The notes beneath the pieces are model-generated. The model was not told where the DNA came from. It worked only from the letters and a program-made list of their open reading frames with translations, and did no database searches. 64,000 nt of DNA from Hymenobacter terrenus (GTDB lineage Bacteria > Bacteroidota > Bacteroidia > Cytophagales > Hymenobacteraceae), in the NCBI RefSeq assembly GCF_000972495.1, contig NZ_LATM01000021.1:16803-80802 (forward strand), given 5' to 3'. Below are positions 25,173 to 33,057 of the stretch, one piece after another (positions within the stretch are counted from its first letter, which is position 1; every line of letters starts with the position of its first letter). Both the position numbers and the translations under genes were made by a program.

Positions 25173-25633
25173 TGTTGACATAGTAGTAACGAAGGGAAGG
25201 AAGAGGTGTGGCTTAACGGACATCAAAACCAAGCAGCAGCCGGTAGTGGATGGATTGTCCGCATTCGCGAGACAGGAGAATACGTGCAAAGGCTGCTTTT
25301 GTGCAGCATAAATTTTTGCCTACCCTCGTTTGCCTGCTCTGGAATCCTTTGGGGCTGGCACAGTACCGGGTGAAAGAGGCTGAACAGGTACCTGGAAAGG
25401 GGTAAAAGCTCCGGTTGATTAGCTCTGTGGGTACGATGGCGCGGCCGGCGGCCCATGCCAGTTGGTAGTAAGTCTCTGGCTCACCATCGCCCACACCATT
25501 AGGAAGCTGTATTGTTCTACAGTGACCGGCCGGAAGCCAGTGAATAATCGGCACCGGCTACAGGTCCGCGCCATCGTTTCGGGTTGGCCCGCTACTTTTA
25601 CCTCCGCATTCCCAATCTCCAAATTTGCTCCGC

Positions 25634-26998
25634 ATGGCCAATTACCTCGCCGATAACCAAACCCGCTTTCTCACAGAGCTGCTTGACTGGCTTCGCATCC
25701 CTTCCGTATCGGCCGACCCCAAGTTCCACGATGATGTGCTGCGGGCCGCCGATTACCTCAAAACCCGCCTCGAGGAAGCTGGCGTGCAGAACGTCGAAAT
25801 CTGTCCCACGGCCGGCAATCCGATTGTTTACGGCGACTATCTCACCGACCCGAGCAAGCCCACCGTGCTCGTGTACGGCCACTACGACGTGCAGCCCGCC
25901 GACCCTTACGAGCTATGGACTTCGCCGCCGTTCGAGCCCGTAATTAAGGACGGCAACATCTACGCCCGCGGTGCCTGCGACGATAAAGGCCAGGTCTACA
26001 TGCACGTCAAAGCCTTCGAAATGATGATGCGCGACGGTCAGGGCGGCGTACCCTGCAACATCAAGTTCATGTTCGAGGGCGAGGAGGAAATCGGCTCCAA
26101 CAACCTCGAAATCTTCGTGAAAGCCAACAAGGAGAAACTGAAGGCCGACGTCATCCTCATCTCCGACACCGGTATCCTGGCCAACGACGTGCCCAGCATT
26201 GAGGTGGGTCTGCGCGGCCTCAGCTACCACGAAGTGACCGTGACCGGCCCCAACCGCGACCTGCACTCCGGCCTCTACGGTGGCGCCGTGATGAACCCCA
26301 TCAACGCGCTCTGCCAAATGATTGCCAGCCTGCACGACGAAAATGGCCACATCACCATTCCCGGCTTTTATGACAATGTGGACGAGCTAAGCGCCGAGGA
26401 GCGCGCCGAAATGGCCAAAGCTCCGTTCTCGGAAGAGGAATTCAAGCAGAGCATTGGGCTGCCCGCCACGGCCGGTGAAAAAGGCTACTCCACCATGGAG
26501 CGCACCAGCATCCGCCCCACGCTCGACGTAAACGGCATCTGGGGCGGCTACACTGGTGAGGGCGCCAAAACCGTCATCGCCTCGCAGGCCCATGCCAAAA
26601 TCTCCATGCGCCTGGTGCCCCACCAGACCTCGGCCGAAATCACCGAGCTGTTCCAGAAGCATTTCAGCAGCATTGCCCCAGCCGGCGTGACAGTGGAAGT
26701 ACGCCCCCACCACGGCGGCGAGCCCGTCGTGACTCCTACCAACTCCGTCGCCTACAAAGCTGCCGCCGACGCCATGGAAACCACCTTCGGCAAGCGGCCG
26801 GTGCCCACCCGCGGCGGTGGCTCCATCCCCATTGTAGCCATGTTCAAGTCCGAACTGGGCCTGGATACCGTCCTGCTCGGCTTTGGGCTCGATTCTGATG
26901 CTATCCATTCGCCCAACGAGCATTTTGGGGTTTTCAACTTTCTGAAGGGAATTGAGACCATCCCGCATTTCTACCGCAACTATGCGGCGGCGCAGTAA
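25634..26998 (+). CDS. M20 family dipeptidase/peptidase
   Basis: This 454-residue cytoplasmic di-zinc exopeptidase belongs to the M20/M25/M40 (CNDP/PepV-like) group. Metal and catalytic residues are visible: His83 and Asp85 in YGHYDVQP, Asp116/Asp117 in GACDDKGQ, Glu150-Glu151 in FEGEEEIGS, Asp in LISDT, the dimerisation-domain His in RDLHSGLYGG, and the final metal His in HSPNEHF. ATG 25634 is used; the longer frame needs a TTG nine bases upstream. It cleaves small peptides with broad specificity. The gene is convergent with the PorT cluster and shares a bidirectional terminator. Confidence 0.95.
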   Translation: MANYLADNQTRFLTELLDWLRIPSVSADPKFHDDVLRAADYLKTRLEEAGVQNVEICPTAGNPIVYGDYLTDPSKPTVLVYGHYDVQPADPYELWTSPPFEPVIKDGNIYARGACDDKGQVYMHVKAFEMMMRDGQGGVPCNIKFMFEGEEEIGSNNLEIFVKANKEKLKADVILISDTGILANDVPSIEVGLRGLSYHEVTVTGPNRDLHSGLYGGAVMNPINALCQMIASLHDENGHITIPGFYDNVDELSAEERAEMAKAPFSEEEFKQSIGLPATAGEKGYSTMERTSIRPTLDVNGIWGGYTGEGAKTVIASQAHAKISMRLVPHQTSAEITELFQKHFSSIAPAGVTVEVRPHHGGEPVVTPTNSVAYKAAADAMETTFGKRPVPTRGGGSIPIVAMFKSELGLDTVLLGFGLDSDAIHSPNEHFGVFNFLKGIETIPHFYRNYAAAQ

Positions 26999-27010
26999 GA
27001 GCGGGACTGC

Positions 27011-27073
27011 CTTATAGCCAACGAAAAGCCCAGCCTTCCTTTGTAGAAAGCTGGGCTTTTCGTTGGCTATAAG
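27011..27073. terminator. Bidirectional terminator between dipeptidase and PorT cluster
   Basis: A perfect 24-bp stem (27011-27034 with 27050-27073, opening CTTATAGCCAACGAAAAGCC) encloses a 15-nt loop. A/T runs on both sides allow it to stop both convergent genes. It ends four bases before the stop codon of the minus-strand gene. Confidence 0.9.
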
Positions 27074-27076
27074 GTG

Positions 27077-27673
27077 CTAGTTGAACGAATAGGTAGCGTA
27101 AAGTTGAAAAGCGCTGTTGCGAGCCCGCGTCTGTTGCTTCAAATTGCCCGTTATATTGATGGATTTAGGAAATTCGGTGAACTCCCCGTTATAGCGCAAG
27201 CCAAGGCCGATGCCCTGCTTGAGTTGGTAGCCCAAGCCCGCCAAATAGCCAAAATCCACGGTTTTGTACAGGTCTTTGGTATCGGCCGACAGGCTGCCGG
27301 CCTCGTACCGGGCTGCTATCAAAAACCCAACCTGTGGGCCTGCTTCGAAAAACAAGCCGTCTCTGTTCAGGTGAAACGCCAGTGGTACATCGATGTAGTG
27401 CAGCCGCGTTTTGAATTCCTCGTTCAACTCACTCACGTCGCCTTTTTGCGAATATAGCAGTTCGGGCTGAAACGCCACCAGTTTGGTGAGGCCCACGTTG
27501 GCAAATACACCGGCGTGGAAACCGAAGCGGTAGTCGGAGTTTGGCGCATCCTTGCCCACAAAATTGGTGAGGGAAGCCCCCGCCTTGAGCCCAAGCGAAA
27601 CATCGCTGCGTTGGGCGTGAGCGGCTCTGTGCAGGCCCGCAAATAGTAAAAGAGAGAGAAGAGCTTTTTTCAT
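27077..27673 (-). CDS. PorT-like outer-membrane beta-barrel protein, member 1
   Basis: This is a 198-residue protein with a signal peptide (MKKALLSLLLFAGLHRAAHAQ) and an eight-strand barrel of the OMP_b-brl_2/PorT family. Family blocks are VSLGLKAGASLTNFVG, FQPELLYSQKG, LHYIDVPLAFHLNRDGLFFEAGPQ and LGLRYNGEFTE, ending in an aromatic strand (LYATYSFN). A -7-like TAACTTCG lies at 27697-27704 on the same strand. PorT itself serves the T9SS, but most members of this broad family are uncharacterised, so no specific function is claimed. It is the last of five tandem paralogues. Confidence 0.88.
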   Translation of the reverse strand: MKKALLSLLLFAGLHRAAHAQRSDVSLGLKAGASLTNFVGKDAPNSDYRFGFHAGVFANVGLTKLVAFQPELLYSQKGDVSELNEEFKTRLHYIDVPLAFHLNRDGLFFEAGPQVGFLIAARYEAGSLSADTKDLYKTVDFGYLAGLGYQLKQGIGLGLRYNGEFTEFPKSINITGNLKQQTRARNSAFQLYATYSFN

Positions 27674-27750
27674 GGAATACGGATTAAGTACAGCCGCGAA
27701 GTTACGAGGCCCGTTCCGTCACTTTACCACTGCGCCAAGCGTTACCCATG

Positions 27751-27787
27751 AAAAAGCTGCGCTTTTTGCCCGGAAGCGCAGCTTTTT
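27751..27787 (-). terminator. Terminator downstream of the PorT-like remnant
   Basis: A 14-bp stem AAAAAGCTGCGCTT / AAGCGCAGCTTTTT with a 9-nt loop, with A/T runs on both sides. It sits after the decayed barrel gene on the minus strand. Confidence 0.8.
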
Positions 27788-27820
27788 GATTCAGGTCATG
27801 TGGTGTTGATGTATCGCTTG

Positions 27821-28093
27821 CTAATATCCGTAGCTGAGAGCAGTGCATTCGCTTGTCATGAAATAAAGCAGCTTTGTCTGCACGGAGAATGACCGGCCGA
27901 GGGCTAGGTTAACAAATACGTCAGCGTTGAATTCATATACGAACCACAGGTTTTTCGCTTTGGTATTAATAAAGGTAGCTGCCAAACCACCTGCTTTTAT
28001 CCTTCCTAAGAATCGCTGTGCAAATGAAGCTGGGGGTGGGAGGTATGAGCTAGAAAGGTAGAATTCCAGCGCATAGAAAAGCCCGGTACCCAA
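27821..28093 (-). pseudogene. Decayed PorT-like barrel gene (internal fragment)
   Basis: The translated region RIKAGGLAATFINTKAKNLW ... FVNLALGRSFSVQTKLLYFM lines up with GIKAGGSLTSFVGKD ... LVSLGVTDRLSIQPELLYSM of the neighbouring gene. Only the first third of the family fold is present; no signal peptide precedes it and the conserved RYNG and C-terminal strands are missing. The nominal start lies inside the neighbour's terminator. It is best read as a remnant of a sixth cluster member, with its own terminator still in place. Confidence 0.7.
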
Positions 28094-28116
28094 ATGGATG
28101 CCAGGCTTTTCTATGC
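28071..28116 (-). terminator. Terminator of PorT-like member 2
   Basis: A 13-bp stem GCATAGAAAAGCC / GGCTTTTCTATGC with a 20-nt loop follows the minus-strand gene ending at 28147. Confidence 0.8.
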
Positions 28117-28146
28117 GGTCTTAGTATGCCCAGTAACGTCGTTCGG

Positions 28147-28770
28147 TTATTTGCTGCTAAATAAGTATCCTACGTAAAACTGAAATGCACTATTGCGACC
28201 CTGCGGCTGCAATGTCTGGTTCCCATAGTTCGTTGCCTTAGATATATTGGTAAAGCCGCCGTTGTAGCGCAGACCCACCATGAGGCTGTGCGGAGCCTGA
28301 AAGCCCAACCCAAAGGCGTAACCGAAGTCTGTGTCTTTGAACTGAGATTTATTGGAGACACTGTTGCTAGCTGGGCCGCTCTCAACGGTTTCCTTGGCAC
28401 TGAGCAACACGCCCAATTGTGGTCCGGCCTCTAAAAACAGTTGGTCAAATTTTATTTTCGCTAGAATAGGGAAATCCACGTAATGCAGCGTCTGATAGCC
28501 TGTGAAGGTGTTGCCGCTGACCGTGGCCTCGTCTTGGATTCCCTTCATGGAATAAAGTAGTTCAGGCTGGATAGAAAGTCGGTCCGTAACACCTAAGCTA
28601 ACTAGTATCCCGCCGTGGAAACCAAGTTTACTGCTGCTACTGCTGTTCACGTCTTTACCAACAAAAGAGGTGAGTGAGCCACCAGCTTTAATGCCAAAGT
28701 GTGAATCTTGAGCATAAGCTGCGCTAGCACTACCGCTAAGCAGAATGAAAGATAGGAGAAGTTTTTTCAC
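28147..28770 (-). CDS. PorT-like outer-membrane beta-barrel protein, member 2
   Basis: This 207-residue barrel protein has a GTG start at 28770. The signal peptide (VKKLLLSFILLSGSASAAYAQ) begins exactly there, and the TAGCTTTG promoter at 28804-28811 rules out the longer frame to 28914. Family blocks are HFGIKAGGSLTSFVGKD, LSIQPELLYSMKG, LHYVDFPILAKIKFDQLFLEAGPQ and VGLRYNGGFTN, with the final strand FQFYVGYLFSSK. It has its own promoter and terminator, so it is probably transcribed alone. The function is unknown beyond its outer-membrane location. Confidence 0.88.
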   Translation of the reverse strand: MKKLLLSFILLSGSASAAYAQDSHFGIKAGGSLTSFVGKDVNSSSSSKLGFHGGILVSLGVTDRLSIQPELLYSMKGIQDEATVSGNTFTGYQTLHYVDFPILAKIKFDQLFLEAGPQLGVLLSAKETVESGPASNSVSNKSQFKDTDFGYAFGLGFQAPHSLMVGLRYNGGFTNISKATNYGNQTLQPQGRNSAFQFYVGYLFSSK

Positions 28771-28803
28771 GAGAAAAAAAGAAGGTTGAAATAAAATTTC
28801 CCG

Positions 28804-28811
28804 CAAAGCTA
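28804..28811 (-). promoter_or_regulatory. -7 element of PorT-like member 2
   Basis: TAGCTTTG on the minus strand matches the Bacteroidota -7 consensus exactly and lies 34 bp before the GTG start. A TTG 24 nt upstream could be the -33 element, slightly far. Confidence 0.65.
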
Positions 28812-28891
28812 CCGTGCCTACTCGAGTGACGGACACAATAGAGTCCTGAAGTTGTGGAGCGCTTAGCAAGCGTTGAGGGTTTTCACACAGC

Positions 28892-28927
28892 AAAAAGCCC
28901 GGCTTTGTGAACAAAGCCGGGCTTTTA
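28892..28927 (-). terminator. Terminator of PorT-like member 3
   Basis: A 16-bp perfect stem AAAAGCCCGGCTTTGT around a 2-nt core with flanking A/T runs, downstream of the gene ending at 28945. Confidence 0.85.
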
Positions 28928-28944
28928 TGTACAGTTTAGGAAGC

Positions 28945-29526
28945 TTATTTACCGCCGAAGAGGTAGCCTACTTGAAATTGGAACACTGAGTTGCGGGTTT
29001 TAGAGTCTCCCGATGGGTCGCTCAGGTCAGTGATGCCGCCATTATAGCGTACGCCAAACTCCAGACCCTGCTCAAGTTGGTAGCCCACACCAGCAATATA
29101 CCCAAGGTCAAGCTTGCGCGAACCGTCAGTACTGGTGCTGATAGTGGTACCATTCAATTCGCTTTTCCGTGCGACTAAGTAACCAGCTTGAGGACCTGCC
29201 TCAAAGAATAGCCCATCAGCTTTCACGCGTAATAGCAGTGGCAGATCAATATAAGTGGAGCGATTTTGACCCTTAATGCTGCCAGATTCGGCTTTAAGGC
29301 CTTTTTGTGAATATAGTAGTTCGGGATGAAACGAAATAAGGTCGCTAAAGCTGAAGTCAGCCATTACACCGGCATTAGCACCGATCAAGTTCTTGAAGTC
29401 ATCTGTGCCATCGCCTGACACATTGGCCAGATTAACGCCCGCCTTGATACCAAAACGGGCTTCTTGCGCATTGGATACACCAGTTGCGCCAACAAATAAG
29501 CCTAGAAATAGAGTAAATTTTTTCAT
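28945..29526 (-). CDS. PorT-like outer-membrane beta-barrel protein, member 3
   Basis: This is a 193-residue barrel with a signal peptide (MKKFTLFLGLFVGATGVSNAQ) and the family blocks FGIKAGVNLANVSGD, FHPELLYSQKG, STYIDLPLLLRVKADGLFFEAGPQ and FGVRYNGGITD; it ends FQVGYLFGGK. ATG 29526 is preferred because the signal follows immediately; the longer frame to 29643 is noncoding and contains the promoter (TAGCTTTG, 29562-29569). The end motif VGYLFGGK is nearly identical to that of the next member, suggesting recent duplication. Confidence 0.9.
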   Translation of the reverse strand: MKKFTLFLGLFVGATGVSNAQEARFGIKAGVNLANVSGDGTDDFKNLIGANAGVMADFSFSDLISFHPELLYSQKGLKAESGSIKGQNRSTYIDLPLLLRVKADGLFFEAGPQAGYLVARKSELNGTTISTSTDGSRKLDLGYIAGVGYQLEQGLEFGVRYNGGITDLSDPSGDSKTRNSVFQFQVGYLFGGK

Positions 29527-29561
29527 CATTTGAAAAGAGATTGAGGAGGTTAAATGTGCTA

Positions 29562-29569
29562 CAAAGCTA
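29562..29569 (-). promoter_or_regulatory. -7 element of PorT-like member 3
   Basis: TAGCTTTG on the minus strand, an exact TAnnTTTG match, 36 bp before the ATG. The same octamer precedes member 2. Confidence 0.65.
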
Positions 29570-29624
29570 ACGGTGAACTTTAAAAGAAGTTGCTTCACAT
29601 CGATGAATGGCTGAGTAATACAAG

Positions 29625-29658
29625 CAAAAAGGCCCAGCTTCACAAGCTGGGCCTTTTG
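29625..29658 (-). terminator. Terminator of PorT-like member 4
   Basis: A 14-bp stem AAAAGGCCCAGCTT / AAGCTGGGCCTTTT with a 3-nt loop and flanking A/T runs. Confidence 0.85.
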
Positions 29659-29681
29659 GTGCTTTTTAGATAATGAGGAAT

Positions 29682-30356
29682 TTACTTGCCTCCGAAGGCG
29701 TAGCCTACCTGGAACTGGAATACCGAGTTGCGTACGTTGGGGTTGTTACCACTGAGCGGGTTACTACCGGCCTTCACAGGATAAGTGCGGGAAGCCCCAT
29801 CTTTATACACCTGCGAAATGTCGCCGGTGTAGCGAATGCCCAAACTCAAGCCACTGGTAATTTGGTAGCCAATGCCCGCCACGTAACCGACCACAACCTT
29901 GTTGAGGTCATCGGTGCTGGTATTTTTGGTGCTTCTCGTGTCGTCATCACCGGTCTGGGTGAAGTCGCGGTTGTGCAGGACGAAGCTACCTTGGGGCCCT
30001 AGCTCAAAGAAAGGCCCTTTGCCATCATCGCCAGCAGTTAGGCGCAGCATGATGGGTACATCGAGGTAGCCCAGCGTGCTTTTGAAAGTACTGCCATTGG
30101 CGCCTTGAAAGTTATCGACGGAAGCTCCCTTTTGGGAGTAGAGCAGTTCGGGTTGGATAGAAATCAGGTCCGAGATGCCAAAATTTAGAAAGCCCCCCGC
30201 GGCGAAGCCGGCCTTATACTCCGAGCCATCGGAGTCGGTGCCGGAAAAAGTAGCACCATTGAAGCCGCCTTTCAGGCCGTATTTAACACCGGTTTGAGCA
30301 CTGGCCGCACTGGCCAAGCCAAGGAGCATAGCCAGAGATAGAATTGTTTTTTTCAT
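29682..30356 (-). CDS. PorT-like outer-membrane beta-barrel protein, member 4
   Basis: This 224-residue barrel has a signal peptide (MKKTILSLAMLLGLASAASAQ) and the usual blocks: KYGLKGGFNGATFSGTD, ISIQPELLYSQKG, LGYLDVPIMLRLTAGDDGKG followed by FFELGPQGSFVL, and LGIRYTGDISQ, ending FQVGYAFGGK. It is longer than members 1-3 because of extra loop residues (DDDTRSTKNTSTDD and YPVKAGSNPLSGNN). A weak -7 (TATCTGTG) lies about 50 bp upstream. The 377-bp gap upstream of it (30357-30733) contains the terminator of member 5 and no gene. Confidence 0.9.
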   Translation of the reverse strand: MKKTILSLAMLLGLASAASAQTGVKYGLKGGFNGATFSGTDSDGSEYKAGFAAGGFLNFGISDLISIQPELLYSQKGASVDNFQGANGSTFKSTLGYLDVPIMLRLTAGDDGKGPFFELGPQGSFVLHNRDFTQTGDDDTRSTKNTSTDDLNKVVVGYVAGIGYQITSGLSLGIRYTGDISQVYKDGASRTYPVKAGSNPLSGNNPNVRNSVFQFQVGYAFGGK

Positions 30357-30677
30357 GGTTGGAAAGGATAAGATAAATTCTGAAGGAATTCCGTGTAGTT
30401 ATTACCACAGATAGTCCTTATACTGATGGGCGTAGTGTCAGGGTTGCGAAAAATAGCGAAGTATTTCTCCCGTATTATTTGTTCATAATCCCTTAATCAG
30501 GTACTGTAGCAGCCTTTTTATGAGTGGTTTAGTATGTACCCGTGCACAGTGATTCAATTTCTAAACCGTTAGCCTATGGACTACTGTGAAGCGATACTCT
30601 TGTGTGCTTATCGCCTGATTGCCGTCTTTCATAATTAGTGGAAATGATAGAGCAAAGGCTGTGCTTTATTCACCCAT

Positions 30678-30713
30678 AAAAAAACGCTGGCCGCTCAGAA
30701 GCAGCCAGCGTTT
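30678..30713 (-). terminator. Terminator of PorT-like member 5
   Basis: A stem AAACGCTGGC / GCCAGCGTTT with a 12-nt loop, followed on the minus strand by TTTTTTT. Confidence 0.85.
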
Positions 30714-30733
30714 CAACTCGGAAATGATGTGGT

Positions 30734-31483
30734 CTATTGACCAATTGGTAGCAGATAACCCACCTGCAGGGTGAAGGCGTTGTTAAAGGCCTTTGGCTCG
30801 TTATCATTGTTAACGCCCTTCGTATCAATGAGGGAATTGAATCCACGAGCGTAGCGTAAGCCTAGGCTCAAGCCGCTCTCAGTCATGAAGCCGACGCCCG
30901 CTACCCCGGAAATATCGAACTGGGCTAGGTCAGACTTATTGGACGAACCGCGGGATATACCCGTGTAGTCGACAAAGCCACCGCTGGTTTCCACCTTATC
31001 CTTATCACCATTAGTAAATTTGGTAGTGGTCTGCTGCTTGTTTTTGGAGCCGAATAAGTAGCTCACCTGCGGGCCAAGTTCAAAAAACAGCCCGCCAGCA
31101 TTGATTCTAGCCAGAATGGGCACATCAAGGTAATGGAGCACGCGTTGTTGCTCAAACTCAACCTTCGAGACGCCAGCGGCAAGGTTGTTGGTTTGAGTAG
31201 ACTCAATCTCGTAGCCTTTGCGGTTGTAAAGCAGCTCGGGGGCAATGGAAAAGAATCCGTCGCTGCTCAGGGGCACGCTAAAGCTGATGCCCGCGTTGTA
31301 GCCCAGCTTGTAGGACCCCAGGTCGGTATTGTAGTTGGGTCCGGTGATTTGCGAGACGTTGTCACCGGAAATATTAGAGTAGGTGGCACCCGCTTTTACG
31401 CCAATGCGGAATCCGCCAGTGCTTTGTGCTTTGGCAGCCGAAATGCTCAGAGTAGCTAGTGCTAGTGCTATAACCTTTTTCAT
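30734..31483 (-). CDS. PorT-like outer-membrane beta-barrel protein, member 5
   Basis: This 249-residue protein is the longest member of the cluster. It has a signal peptide (MKKVIALALATLSISAAKAQ) and the family blocks RIGVKAGATYSNISGDN, SIAPELLYNRKG, LHYLDVPILARINAGGLFFELGPQ and LGLRYARGFNS; it ends LQVGYLLPIGQ. Long polar insertions (KNKQQTTTKFTNGDKDKVE) predict large surface loops. It is the first of the tandem series on the minus strand. The 326-bp gap up to 31809 contains only the PagL-like gene's -7 site. Confidence 0.9.
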   Translation of the reverse strand: MKKVIALALATLSISAAKAQSTGGFRIGVKAGATYSNISGDNVSQITGPNYNTDLGSYKLGYNAGISFSVPLSSDGFFSIAPELLYNRKGYEIESTQTNNLAAGVSKVEFEQQRVLHYLDVPILARINAGGLFFELGPQVSYLFGSKNKQQTTTKFTNGDKDKVETSGGFVDYTGISRGSSNKSDLAQFDISGVAGVGFMTESGLSLGLRYARGFNSLIDTKGVNNDNEPKAFNNAFTLQVGYLLPIGQ

Positions 31484-31779
31484 GAGAGGGGAAATGCTTA
31501 AAATAAATGGAAAAGAGTCGGTGTAAGAATGGTCACCATCGAGGTGGTAGCAGAGAGAATCCGATTAGCTTTGTTCAAAGCAGGCACTCGTCAATAAGCA
31601 GCGGAGCAGTAGCCGTTTTAGCATTGATGATGAGCGAAAAATCTAATGGATTCACAATGGTGGGTGGGAAGGATGCTGTAGTTGGAAACCTGCGTTATAG
31701 CGGCTTTTTGAGGAGTGGGGTTACCGAAAAACGAAAAATAAATCTCAGATAAAGCACGGTAATGGCAACTGCTGAGTCG

Positions 31780-31787
31780 TAAATTTG
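31780..31787 (+). promoter_or_regulatory. -7 element of the PagL-like gene
   Basis: TAAATTTG matches TAnnTTTG exactly, 22 bp before the ATG at 31810. No clear -33 TTG is seen at the right distance. Confidence 0.5.
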
Positions 31788-31809
31788 ATGCTATTCTTGA
31801 GCTTTGATT

Positions 31810-32949
31810 ATGGGGCAATCTGTGCTACCGCGGCTGTTTATAAGTGGCTTACCTTTTTTGCTGTTGACGCTGGCTCCCGGCACCGCACGGGCGCAGACGG
31901 ATTCCCTGAAAATTTCCTCAGCGGCCCTGCGGGCGCCCTTGGTGGTGGGGGCCTATATTCAGGGTAGCATCATTATGGCGCACACGGAAGCCATCCGGCA
32001 CCTGGCTGTTTCCCATCCCACTGGCTTCGAACTGAACTTCCAGCGGCAGACTACCGGCGCAGCGCCCTGGCACGGTTGGTACAAATACCCCAAAGTGGGG
32101 GTGGCATTTACCTATTACGACTTCCACAACCCCACTCTGGGGCACTTGGTGGCGGTTAGTCCCTACCTCAGCAAGTCATTTTCGCGGGGGCCGAAGCACG
32201 ATTTTAGCTTTCGCCTGGGGGCGGGCTTGGCCTACCTCACCAATCCCTATGACCTGGAAACCAACCATAAAAACACCATCGCTAGCTCGGCCATCAATGC
32301 CACGCTGCAGATGCGGTTCGACTACGACTACGCCATCACGCCGCACCTGGGCCTGCTGGTTGGCCTCGGCCTAAACCACTACTCCAACGGAGCTACTACT
32401 AAGCCCAACTTTGGCATAAATCTGCCCTCCGTGGTGCTGGGCCTCAACTACCACGAGCAGCGACCGGCCCCGCAAATCAACGCCAACGCCCCCGCACCGG
32501 CCGAAGTGGGCCAGAATTTCTTCAACGTGAGCACGAGCATCGGCTACAAGCAGCGCAGTCAGAGCGACGTTGAGAAGTATCTTGTCAATTCACTCACGTT
32601 TGCCGTGGGTCGCCGCGTCAGCCACAAATCCAACCTGCTGGCGGGCATAGAGGGCTTTTATGACCGCAGCCTGAAAGCGCAACTGAAAGACACCACTCGC
32701 GCGGGTATAAAGCAGCCCGACGTGAAAAAAGTAGGAGTATTTGTGGGCCACGAGCTGCTGTTTGGCCGACTAGCTTTCGTCTCGCACCTAGGCTTTTACG
32801 TGTACGAACCCTACAAGTCGAGCACGTTTTACTACGAGCGGCTGGGCCTGAAATATCATTTCACCAGCCTGCTTTTCGGGGCCGTGGATTTAAAAGTTCA
32901 TCGCGGATCTGCCGACGTAATTGAGTTTAAGGTAGGAGCAAAGCTCTAA
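31810..32949 (+). CDS. Acyloxyacyl hydrolase, PagL-like lipid A 3-O-deacylase
   Basis: This is a 379-residue outer-membrane barrel with a signal peptide (about 1-29, ending ARAQ). PagL removes the 3-O acyl chain of lipid A. The catalytic signature is present: His190 and Ser192-Asn193 in GLNHYSNG, followed by Asn200 and Gly202 (H-x-S-N-x6-N-x-G). The protein is about twice the length of Pseudomonas PagL; the second half is also strand-rich (from about 225, FFNVSTSIGYKQRS), a size usual for Bacteroidota members. Activity is inferred from the motif. Lipid A remodelling fits the surrounding LPS and barrel genes. Confidence 0.85.
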   Translation: MGQSVLPRLFISGLPFLLLTLAPGTARAQTDSLKISSAALRAPLVVGAYIQGSIIMAHTEAIRHLAVSHPTGFELNFQRQTTGAAPWHGWYKYPKVGVAFTYYDFHNPTLGHLVAVSPYLSKSFSRGPKHDFSFRLGAGLAYLTNPYDLETNHKNTIASSAINATLQMRFDYDYAITPHLGLLVGLGLNHYSNGATTKPNFGINLPSVVLGLNYHEQRPAPQINANAPAPAEVGQNFFNVSTSIGYKQRSQSDVEKYLVNSLTFAVGRRVSHKSNLLAGIEGFYDRSLKAQLKDTTRAGIKQPDVKKVGVFVGHELLFGRLAFVSHLGFYVYEPYKSSTFYYERLGLKYHFTSLLFGAVDLKVHRGSADVIEFKVGAKL

Positions 32950-33057
32950 GGCTGGCAAAACGCCGCCTCTGTTTGCGGCGCTGGGTCACCCTGTGCTTCT
33001 GCTGTTTAGGCTTCTTTTGATTCAGCTTTCTATGGTCTACTGCCCTCGGCCTATCGG

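Noticed and set aside
25213..25554. Minus-strand open frame of 113 residues upstream of the dipeptidase
   Set aside because: It overlaps the conserved upstream region of the broken T9SS copy, has no recognisable domain and no promoter; its coding status cannot be supported.
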